Below, piece by piece: positions 25,930 to 32,051 of a stretch of 32,051 nucleotides of DNA. The notes beneath the pieces were generated by a model. That model was not told the origin of the DNA. It did not search any database and saw only the letters and a list, made by a program, of their open reading frames with translations. The stretch's first letter is position 1. The number at the start of each line of letters is the position of its first letter. Both the position numbers and the translations under genes were made by a program. The stretch is from positions 1 to 32,051 of the forward strand of contig NZ_BCSI01000013.1 in NCBI RefSeq assembly GCF_001570785.1, read 5' to 3'. Source of the stretch: Dermabacter hominis NBRC 106157. Its GTDB lineage: Bacteria; Actinomycetota; Actinomycetes; Actinomycetales; Dermabacteraceae.

Positions 25930-25961
25930 GGCCCGCGGGCGGAGCGATCTGCCTGCGGGCC
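25930..25961 (+). terminator. Terminator-like hairpin after GH38
   Basis: GGCCCGC (25930-25936) plus GGC pairs with GCC and GCGGGCC (25955-25961) with one mismatch each side. It is 30 bases after the GH38 stop and is followed by TTCAGTCTT, moderately T-rich. Confidence 0.6.
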
Positions 25962-25998
25962 TTCAGTCTTCCGTGTGGCTGAGGAGGCATGTACACTT

Positions 25999-26016
25999 AA
26001 CTTTAGCGGTTTAGTT
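25999..26016. promoter_or_regulatory. Second LacI-type operator, upstream of importer 3
   Basis: AACTTTAGCGGTTTAGTT matches AACTAAAGCGCTTTAGGT of the lacI/GH5 site at 14 of 18 positions, with the same central CG. It lies about 50 bases before the importer 3 binding-protein start. The simplest reading is that the same LacI protein controls this importer. Confidence 0.6.
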
Positions 26017-26066
26017 ATCACCGGTCTGGTGCCGCTCACGACATCTCAAGGAAGAGGTACACGGCA

Positions 26067-27347
26067 ATGAAAACAACTCGTCGCGCGGTTCTCGGTGCAG
26101 GCGTCGGGCTCATGGGGCTCACCCTCGCGGGATGCGGTCTGAGCGGTGGCGGCGGCAGCGCCGAACAGGATAAAGCCGCCAAGGAAGCCAAAGAAGGCAA
26201 GGTCGAGGGCGAGATTTCGTTCCAGACCTGGTCGCTCAAGAACGAAAAGTTTAGCCCCTACTTTGAAGACCTCGTCGCGAGGTTCGAAAAAGAAAACCCG
26301 GGCGTCAAAGTCAAGTGGATGGATCAGCCCGGCGAAGGCTACGAGGATAAGCTCCTCGGCCAGGCAAACTCCGGCGCGCTCCCTGACGTCGTCAACGTTC
26401 CGCCGAACTTCGCGTACTCACTCGCAAAGAACGGCATGCTTCTCGACCTCGCGAAGGCCGACGACAAGCTCAAAGACATGTACGTCGAGGGCGGCGTCAA
26501 GGCCTACGAAATGCCGGGCATCGACGGCAGCTACGGCTACCCGTGGTACCTCGGTACCGACATGTCCTGGTGGAACATCGATGCGCTGAGCAAGTTCGGC
26601 GTGAGCGAGGAATCGCTGCCCACGACCTTCGACGAGCTCTACGACCTGGCCATGGAAGCCGCCAAGCAGGGGGGATCCGCCCCGATCATCTCCTCGCTCC
26701 CCGAAATCATCATCACCTCTGGTGACGACGGCAAGTTCAACTTCAATACCGACGAAAACGTCGACTTCCTGCAGAAATACGTGGAGCTGTACAAAGCCAA
26801 GGCCATGCCGGTCGAGGTGCTGAGCGATAATTACACCGGTAACGCCCAGCTGTACAAGCAGGAGAAGGTGCTGTGGACAACCGCGACCTCGAGCTACCCC
26901 ACCGAGCTCAAGACCGATAACCCCGGCCTCATCGAGAAGACGGTCGTCACGAAGCGTATGGGGCAGCCGCCTCTGTTCGTACAGGGCATCGCCGTCTCCG
27001 CAAAGTCGAAGGCCCCTGCCGCAGCACTCGCCTTCGCGAAGTTCGCGACGAACACCGAAAACCAGATCGAGTTCGTCAAGCTCGCACAGGGCTTTTTGCC
27101 CGGCACGAAAGAAGCGGCAGCCGACCCCAGCAAGTTCGCCGAGAAGTCGGACATCGAGCTGCAGAACAAAGCAGTTGAGCTGGCCGCTGAGTCGATGAAG
27201 ACCGCTGTCGACCCCACGAACGTCATGTGGACCGAAGACATGAAGACCAACATGGGGCAGCAGATGGCGCTCGCCATGCGCGGCGACATCACGGCTAAAG
27301 AAGCGCTCGACGCAGCCGTGAAGTACGGCAACGATCAGCTCAGCTGA
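26067..27347 (+). CDS. Sugar-binding lipoprotein (importer 3)
   Basis: 426 residues. The signal peptide ends in LTLAGC, lipidated Cys at residue 23. It has a CUT1-type fold: FQTWSLKNEKF, ENPGVKVKWMDQPGEGYEDKLL, LPDVVNVPP, YPWYLGTDMSWWN, PPLFVQGIAVS. A Lys/Glu/Ala-rich segment (about 33-46) separates the anchor from the domain. AGGAAGAGG lies about ten bases before the ATG. It follows GH38 and the LacI-type site, so a mannose-containing oligosaccharide is a reasonable guess for the ligand, but the sequence does not fix it. It leads a three-gene importer operon. Confidence 0.88.
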   Translation: MKTTRRAVLGAGVGLMGLTLAGCGLSGGGGSAEQDKAAKEAKEGKVEGEISFQTWSLKNEKFSPYFEDLVARFEKENPGVKVKWMDQPGEGYEDKLLGQANSGALPDVVNVPPNFAYSLAKNGMLLDLAKADDKLKDMYVEGGVKAYEMPGIDGSYGYPWYLGTDMSWWNIDALSKFGVSEESLPTTFDELYDLAMEAAKQGGSAPIISSLPEIIITSGDDGKFNFNTDENVDFLQKYVELYKAKAMPVEVLSDNYTGNAQLYKQEKVLWTTATSSYPTELKTDNPGLIEKTVVTKRMGQPPLFVQGIAVSAKSKAPAAALAFAKFATNTENQIEFVKLAQGFLPGTKEAAADPSKFAEKSDIELQNKAVELAAESMKTAVDPTNVMWTEDMKTNMGQQMALAMRGDITAKEALDAAVKYGNDQLS

Positions 27348-27355
27348 CACCCCCT

Positions 27356-27388
27356 GGCCGGGTGAAGCCCCTCGGGCCTCGCCCGGCC
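27356..27388 (+). terminator. Intercistronic stem-loop in the importer 3 operon
   Basis: GGCCGGG (27356-27362) pairs with CCCGGCC (27382-27388) around an inner GCCC/GGGC hairpin. It lies just after the binding-protein stop and before the permease genes, as in importer 1. Confidence 0.6.
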
Positions 27389-27422
27389 CCTTTACGCCGC
27401 ACCGTTGGAAGGAAAAAGTAGC

Positions 27423-28307
27423 GTGCGTTCATACAAGTGGTACGTCCCGTGGCTCCTCGTAGGCCCCGCAGTTGTGTGGGTTGCCGTTTTTGCTCTGTGG
27501 CCGTTCGTCAACACGGTCGTCCTGAGCTTCACGAATGCGCGCCCGCTCACGGGCGGAACCTTCGTCGCCTTCGACAACTATGCGGCACTCTTCAGCGATG
27601 CGCGCGTGTGGACATCGCTCGGAACGACGCTTGCCTTCACCGTCGCGTGCGTCCCCCTCCTGACCTTCTTGCCGCTCTTGCTCGCTCTCCTCGTGCACCG
27701 CGTGATTCCCGGCATTTCGTTCTTCCGAACGACTTTCTACTTCCCCGTCATCGCCTCGGTTGTTGTCGTGGCCCTCATCTTCCAGTGGCTCTTCGACTCA
27801 CGCGGCGTCATCAACGAAACCCTGCAATTCCTCGGCCTCGTTCAAGGCCCGTTGCCATTCCTCGCCTCGCGATGGGGCCTCATTTTCACGGCCGTCGTCC
27901 TCACCGTATGGAAGGGCCTCGGGTACTACATGGTCGTGTACCTCGCGGCCCTCGCCAACGTCGGCAACGAGCTCCACGAGGCTGCAGCCATGGACGGCGC
28001 GAGCGCCTGGCGCCGCTTCTGGTCCGTCACCGTTCCGGGCGTGCGCGGTGCAATGTTCCTCGTGAGCGCCCTCATCACCGTGAGCGGCATGCGCGTGTTC
28101 TCCGAACTGTACGTGCTCTCGAAAGGCTCGGGCGGGCCCGGTGGCGAGGCATCCTCGCTCGTCATGCTCGTCCAGCAAGTCGGCTCAGGCCTCAACGGCA
28201 GGCTCGGCTACGCATCGGCGCTTTCCGTGCTCCTCTTCCTCTTCACGGTGGGGCCACTCATCCTCGTGGCCTACCTCAACAACCGGCCAGACTCGAACGC
28301 GCACTAA
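27423..28307 (+). CDS. Sugar ABC importer permease, MalF-type (importer 3)
   Basis: 294 residues from the GTG at 27423, which has AAGGA about nine bases upstream; a TTG at 27405 lies before that site and is less likely. Six helices are visible, the first at about residues 7-28. The EAA loop reads EAAAMDGASAWRRFWSVTVP. It is followed after 13 bases by the partner permease. Confidence 0.9.
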   Translation: MRSYKWYVPWLLVGPAVVWVAVFALWPFVNTVVLSFTNARPLTGGTFVAFDNYAALFSDARVWTSLGTTLAFTVACVPLLTFLPLLLALLVHRVIPGISFFRTTFYFPVIASVVVVALIFQWLFDSRGVINETLQFLGLVQGPLPFLASRWGLIFTAVVLTVWKGLGYYMVVYLAALANVGNELHEAAAMDGASAWRRFWSVTVPGVRGAMFLVSALITVSGMRVFSELYVLSKGSGGPGGEASSLVMLVQQVGSGLNGRLGYASALSVLLFLFTVGPLILVAYLNNRPDSNAH

Positions 28308-28320
28308 GGAACTGATCGGA

Positions 28321-29262
28321 ATGTCCACTCTCGAATCCGGAGCCGGCACCGTGAATAAGGAAGCCGTCGGAACTTCTTCCCGCACCTACCGCAACACGAA
28401 CCGCCCGTGGCGCAGCAAGGAATCCGGGGGATTTAATAAGCCGACGCTTGCCGGTTTGATCGTGCGCTACATTCTGCTCGTCGCGATGTTCTTCGTGTCG
28501 GTGGGGCCGTTCCTGTGGCAGCTCAGCACGAGTTTCAAAGGCCCGAAGGACCCCATCTATCAGTTCCCGCCGTCGCTTCTGCCGAGTGATTTCACGCTCC
28601 ACAACTACGTCGAGGTTGCCAACACCGTGCCGATCCTCGGCTACGCCTGGCACTCGCTCATCGTCGCCGTGTCACTCGCACTCGCGAACGTGGTCTTCTC
28701 GACGATCGCCGGTTACGCCCTGGGCTGCTTGCAGTTCAAGGGAAAGAAGATCGCGCTCGGGATCCTCTTTTCGACGCTTCTCCTGCCAGGCGAAGTGACC
28801 CTCATGAGCCAGTTCCTCACGATCAAGTCGCTTGGCCTCGCTGACTCGCTCGCGGGCGTCGTGCTTCCCGGCCTCATCGGTGCTGTCAACGTTCTCCTCA
28901 TGATGGCGGCGTGCCGATCGATCCCGCCGGCGCTCCTTGACGCGGCCGTGATCGACGGCGCGAATACGTGGCAAATCATCACGCGAGTGGTGTGGCCGAA
29001 CGTGCGGGGCATGGCGAGTGTCGTCGCTATCTTCGCGTTCATCGGCGGGTGGGATGACTTCCTGTGGCCGCTGCTCGTGCTGAGCGATCCCGACAAATAC
29101 ACGCTCACCGTGGGCATGCAGTACCTCAACTCGAACTTCGGTTCCAACCCGCGCGTCATCGCCGCGGGCACCATGATTGCGCTCGTGCCGATCATCCTGT
29201 TCTTTGCCGTGTTCCAGCGCTTCTTCTTCAAGGGAGTGGAAGACGGCGCGGTTAAGGGGTGA
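28321..29262 (+). CDS. Sugar ABC importer permease, MalG-type (importer 3)
   Basis: 313 residues from the ATG at 28321, with AAGGA about ten bases upstream; the open frame extends much further left but overlaps the preceding permease and is not used. A ~45-residue Ser/Arg/Asn-rich cytoplasmic N-terminus precedes six helices. The EAA loop reads DAAVIDGANTWQIITRVVWP and the end EDGAVKG is typical. No ATPase gene follows. Confidence 0.9.
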   Translation: MSTLESGAGTVNKEAVGTSSRTYRNTNRPWRSKESGGFNKPTLAGLIVRYILLVAMFFVSVGPFLWQLSTSFKGPKDPIYQFPPSLLPSDFTLHNYVEVANTVPILGYAWHSLIVAVSLALANVVFSTIAGYALGCLQFKGKKIALGILFSTLLLPGEVTLMSQFLTIKSLGLADSLAGVVLPGLIGAVNVLLMMAACRSIPPALLDAAVIDGANTWQIITRVVWPNVRGMASVVAIFAFIGGWDDFLWPLLVLSDPDKYTLTVGMQYLNSNFGSNPRVIAAGTMIALVPIILFFAVFQRFFFKGVEDGAVKG

Positions 29263-29424
29263 GTGAAGCACCGCGGAGAAGCGCCCGCGCGACCGCGATC
29301 CGGCCAAAGTTCCGCAGGCAGCCCGGTCATCGATAGGCTACGGGAGTCTCCCCGGCCCCTCGCGTGGAGTACGGGGCACCTTAGCCACGCACACCGGTGG
29401 CCCGCGAACGAGAGGACCGCCATC
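29263..29424. other. Gap between importer 3 and the orphan binding protein
   Basis: 162 bases without a gene. GCCCC (29355-29359) and GGGGC (29373-29377) could form a weak hairpin. No strong promoter or terminator stands out, so read-through from importer 3 is possible. Confidence 0.35.
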
Positions 29425-30813
29425 ATGCACCACGCCGTGAGAGTCACGAACCGGCCGTCGCGCCGAAACTTCCTCACGGTGACGGGCGGTGTGGCGGCAA
29501 CGCTCCCGCTGTCGATGCTGACCGGGTGCGCGAGCGAGCGCGACGCCTCGACGCTGCGGATCGCGTTCCAACAGTTCGGATCAGACAGGAACCTCGAGCA
29601 GTGGCTGACGGGAGTAGCCGCGAGCTTTACCGCGAAACACCCGGGGGTGAAGGTCGAACTCGTGCCGATCGTGGCCGCGGCGAATGACTACTTCACCAAA
29701 AATGAGCTGCTTATGTCCTCGCCACGCAGCTGCCCCGACGTTGTCTTCGAAGACTCCTTCATCCTGCAATCCGACATCGCCGCCGGTTACCTTCAACCGA
29801 TCGATGATCTCGTTGACGCGTGGAAGGCCTGGGAGAGTTTCTACCCGGCCTCCAAGGAGGCTGCCAAGGACCCCGAGGGGCGCGTGCACTTTATTCCCAC
29901 CGAGACCGATACGCGCGGCATCTACTACCACAAGAGAGTGTTCGAGAAGGCGGGACTTCCCACCGAGTGGCAGCCGCAATCGTGGGAAGACATCGCCGAG
30001 ACTGCCGCGGTCATTCGCGACGCCGACATCGGCGCGACCGGGATGTTCATGTACTGCGGAAAAGCGCAGGGCGAATCAGCCTCGATGCAGGGCCTCGAGA
30101 TGCTCCTCTACGGCACGAACGACACGCTCTACAATCCCGAGACGAAGAAATGGGTCGCGGGATCGCAAGGCTTCATTGACGCGCTCGCGTTCTACAAGCG
30201 CCAGTTCGACGAAGGGCTCACGCTCCCCGCAGCCCGCCACTTCGACCCGAATCTCATGGACGCCGTGCAGGCTACGATGTTCCCCGCGGGCGAGCTCGGC
30301 ATCCTCATCGATGGATCGTGGATCTCATTCCTCTGGGCCGAAGGCAGCCTCGCTCCCTGGCCCACGTGGCCCGATGACGTTGGTGTTGCGTCCATGCCCA
30401 CCCAGTATGGCGAGGCCCCGGGATCGACAACGCTCGCGGGAGGCTGGGGCTGGGCGATCCCCACGCACGCGCGTGATCGCGAGCTCTCGTTCGCACTCGT
30501 CAAGGAACTCTGCAGCCTCGAGCACCAGGTTCAGCGCAACATCTCGGGAGGCACGCTGACGACGAGGAGGGACGTCGCGCAAAACGAGGAGTACAGGGGC
30601 TATTCGCCAACCGTCGGATTCTTCACCGACATGCTCGAGGGCGCCCACTACCGTCCCGCCTTCGCGGTCTATCCCGAGGTCTCCTCCGCTATCCAGGACG
30701 CGATGGACACCGTGATGGTGGGCGACAAAACGCCGGAACAGGCAGCGGCCTGGTACGACGCGAAACTTGCCGAACTCGTTGGCGACGCGAACGTCGAAAC
30801 CCGCAAAGCCTGA
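29425..30813 (+). CDS. Orphan sugar-binding lipoprotein, paralogue of the importer 2 binding protein
   Basis: 462 residues, exactly the length of the protein at 16526. The two align end to end without visible gaps, and most residues are identical, including KNELLMSSPRSCPD, PTETDTRGIYY, MFMYCGK, GSQGFID and YPEVSSA. The signal has SRRNFLTV and ends in LSMLTGC, lipidated Cys at 35. GAGAGGA lies about nine bases before the ATG. It sits after importer 3 but has no permeases of its own: the next permeases run the other way. It may feed importer 2 or 3 with a related glycan. The gene is likely a recent duplicate. Confidence 0.9.
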   Translation: MHHAVRVTNRPSRRNFLTVTGGVAATLPLSMLTGCASERDASTLRIAFQQFGSDRNLEQWLTGVAASFTAKHPGVKVELVPIVAAANDYFTKNELLMSSPRSCPDVVFEDSFILQSDIAAGYLQPIDDLVDAWKAWESFYPASKEAAKDPEGRVHFIPTETDTRGIYYHKRVFEKAGLPTEWQPQSWEDIAETAAVIRDADIGATGMFMYCGKAQGESASMQGLEMLLYGTNDTLYNPETKKWVAGSQGFIDALAFYKRQFDEGLTLPAARHFDPNLMDAVQATMFPAGELGILIDGSWISFLWAEGSLAPWPTWPDDVGVASMPTQYGEAPGSTTLAGGWGWAIPTHARDRELSFALVKELCSLEHQVQRNISGGTLTTRRDVAQNEEYRGYSPTVGFFTDMLEGAHYRPAFAVYPEVSSAIQDAMDTVMVGDKTPEQAAAWYDAKLAELVGDANVETRKA

Positions 30814-30837
30814 GCGGGGGAGTATTCGCCCCCGCTC
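30812..30837. terminator. Bidirectional terminator between orphan binding protein and importer 4
   Basis: GAGCGGGGG (30812-30820) pairs perfectly with CCCCCGCTC (30829-30837) around an eight-base loop, between convergent stops at 30813 and 30851. Confidence 0.8.
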
Positions 30838-30850
30838 ATGAAAGAGCAGG

Positions 30851-31717
30851 CTAAGACTTCACCGCGCCCTCGGCGATGCCGGCGATGAACTGCTTCGCGC
30901 CAATGACGAACACGATGATGAGCGGCACGACCGCGATCAGGGCCGAGGCCATGAGCATGCCGTAGTCGCTTCCGTGGGCCGTCTTGAGCTGGCTCAATGC
31001 GACCTGAAGCGTGAGCTTATCCGGGTTCGTGAGCACAATGAGGGGCCACATGAAGTCGTTCCATGCGCCGATGAACGTGAACATGCCGAGGAAGGCGAGG
31101 GCCGGCCTGATGAGCGGGAGGCACACGTGGCGGTACTGGCGCAGGAAGCCACAACCGTCGATGCGGGCAGCCTCGAGCAACTCGGTCGACACCGAGTTCG
31201 TCGCGTATTGACGAAGCCAAAACACACCGAACGCGCTCGCGAGCGACGGGAAAATCAGGGCCTTGAGGTCGCCGGTCCAACCGAGCTTGCTCATGAACAG
31301 GAACTGCGGGATGCTCGCGAGCTGGGCCGGCAGAAGGAACGTGGCCATGATGATGAGGAAGAGGCCTTTTTTGCCGGGGAACTCGAACTTCGCGAAGGTG
31401 AAGGCGGTGATCGACGAAATGAAGAGCCCGAGCACCGTCACGGATAGGGCCACGACCAGGGTGTTGCCCATTGCCGCCCAAATGTTGATCTTCGAGGTGA
31501 TGGTCTCGATGTTGGTGCCGAGACGATCGCCGGGAAGCACATCCGGCGGAAACTTGAAGATCGCGGACGACGGGTGGGTCGCGAGGATGAACATCCAGTA
31601 GAACGGGAACAGCGAGACGAGCGCACCCGCCGTGAGCGCAATGTATTTGAGGATCGTGGTGATCCGGATCGGCTTCCGGCGGCGCACAATCGTGTCCGTA
31701 TGAGTCTGAGCTGTCAT
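30851..31717 (-). CDS. Sugar ABC importer permease, MalG-type (importer 4)
   Basis: 288 residues, six helices after a ~20-residue basic N-terminus. The EAA loop reads EAARIDGCGFLRQYRHVCLP, with Cys where Ala is usual. The C-terminus EGAVKS is typical. AAGGGG lies about eight bases before the ATG, 13 bases after the stop of the upstream permease. Its binding protein must be beyond the right edge. Confidence 0.9.
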   Translation of the reverse strand: MTAQTHTDTIVRRRKPIRITTILKYIALTAGALVSLFPFYWMFILATHPSSAIFKFPPDVLPGDRLGTNIETITSKINIWAAMGNTLVVALSVTVLGLFISSITAFTFAKFEFPGKKGLFLIIMATFLLPAQLASIPQFLFMSKLGWTGDLKALIFPSLASAFGVFWLRQYATNSVSTELLEAARIDGCGFLRQYRHVCLPLIRPALAFLGMFTFIGAWNDFMWPLIVLTNPDKLTLQVALSQLKTAHGSDYGMLMASALIAVVPLIIVFVIGAKQFIAGIAEGAVKS

Positions 31718-31730
31718 GTCGAGGCGCCCC

Positions 31731-32051
31731 TTAGTCCTTGCGCTCGCGGGTCACGAGCCAGTTGATGATCGAGAAGAACATGACGACAACGAAAACGCCC
31801 CACGCAATCGCGGCGCCGTAGCCGTAGCGGTTCTCTTGGAAGGCCACCGAGTAGAAGTACATCACCATGGTGAGACCAGAGTTGTTGATGCCGCCCGCAC
31901 TTGCTGCACCTCCGGAGTTCGAGGAGGTCAGCACCTGCGATTCGGTGAAGCTTTGGAGCGAGCCGATCGTCGACATCAGGGTGACGAACAGGATGATCGG
32001 CCGCAGCTGGGGGAGGGTGATGCGGAAGAAGATCTGCCACGAGTTTGCGCC
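31731..32051 (-). CDS. Sugar ABC importer permease, MalF-type (importer 4), partial
   Basis: Only the last 106 residues are in the window; the gene runs off the right edge. The visible part starts inside the EAA loop (GANSWQIFFRITLPQLRP) and ends with a final membrane helix and the basic tail NWLVTRERKD. A ~40-residue Gly/Asn/Ser loop (SSNSGGAASAGGINNSG) lies between helices. It pairs with the permease at 30851. Confidence 0.88.
   Translation of the reverse strand, partial: GANSWQIFFRITLPQLRPIILFVTLMSTIGSLQSFTESQVLTSSNSGGAASAGGINNSGLTMVMYFYSVAFQENRYGYGAAIAWGVFVVVMFFSIINWLVTRERKD

Overview
The window looks like a chromosomal segment of a high-GC Gram-positive actinobacterium, probably host-associated. 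The reasons are GC-rich third codon positions, purine-rich ribosome binding sites, GTG starts, many lipoprotein sugar-binding proteins, ABC importers without a dedicated ATPase gene, a UPF0371/DUF1846 protein, and an enzyme set for host N-glycans. I cannot name the genus from sequence alone; an Actinomycetaceae- or Dermabacteraceae-like organism would fit. No rRNA, tRNA, transposase, phage gene or CRISPR array was seen.

Left end (about 1-4830): five consecutive minus-strand genes encode envelope-anchored proteins. Four have a Pro/Gln-rich or basic cytoplasmic N-terminus, one membrane helix and a Pro/Gly/Ser-rich stalk; one is a lipoprotein. All five end in the same kind of ~100-residue domain with a W-x-C...C pair and a C-terminal G-(D/E)-(E/Q) helix. 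Two of the three likely transcription units share an identical promoter-like motif. This stretch is visibly less GC-rich than the rest. A decayed sixth copy may lie at the very left.

Middle (4984-14609): a UPF0371/DUF1846 protein, a three-gene ABC importer whose binding protein resembles glucose-type binding proteins, PTS enzyme I (ptsI), HPr (ptsH), a lone EIIA, a GtrA-like membrane protein, the formate dehydrogenase sulfurtransferase FdhD and a YtxH-like coiled-coil protein.

Right half (14704-32051): a locus that reads as a complete high-mannose N-glycan utilisation system. A secreted EndoH-like GH18 endo-beta-N-acetylglucosaminidase is in one operon with a binding protein and two permeases. 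Divergent from it is a GH125 exo-alpha-1,6-mannosidase. A LacI-type regulator is divergent from a GH5 enzyme (probably a GH5_18-like beta-mannosidase) and a GH38 alpha-mannosidase. A second ABC importer, an orphan binding protein paralogous to the one beside the GH18 enzyme, and the start of a third importer follow. The proposed flow is release of glycan outside the cell, ABC import, cytoplasmic alpha-mannose trimming by GH38 and GH125, then cleavage of Man-beta-1,4-GlcNAc by GH5. A perfect 14-bp palindrome in front of lacI/GH5, and a close relative in front of the second importer, suggest a local regulon. The import ATPase must be encoded elsewhere, presumably a shared MsiK-type protein.
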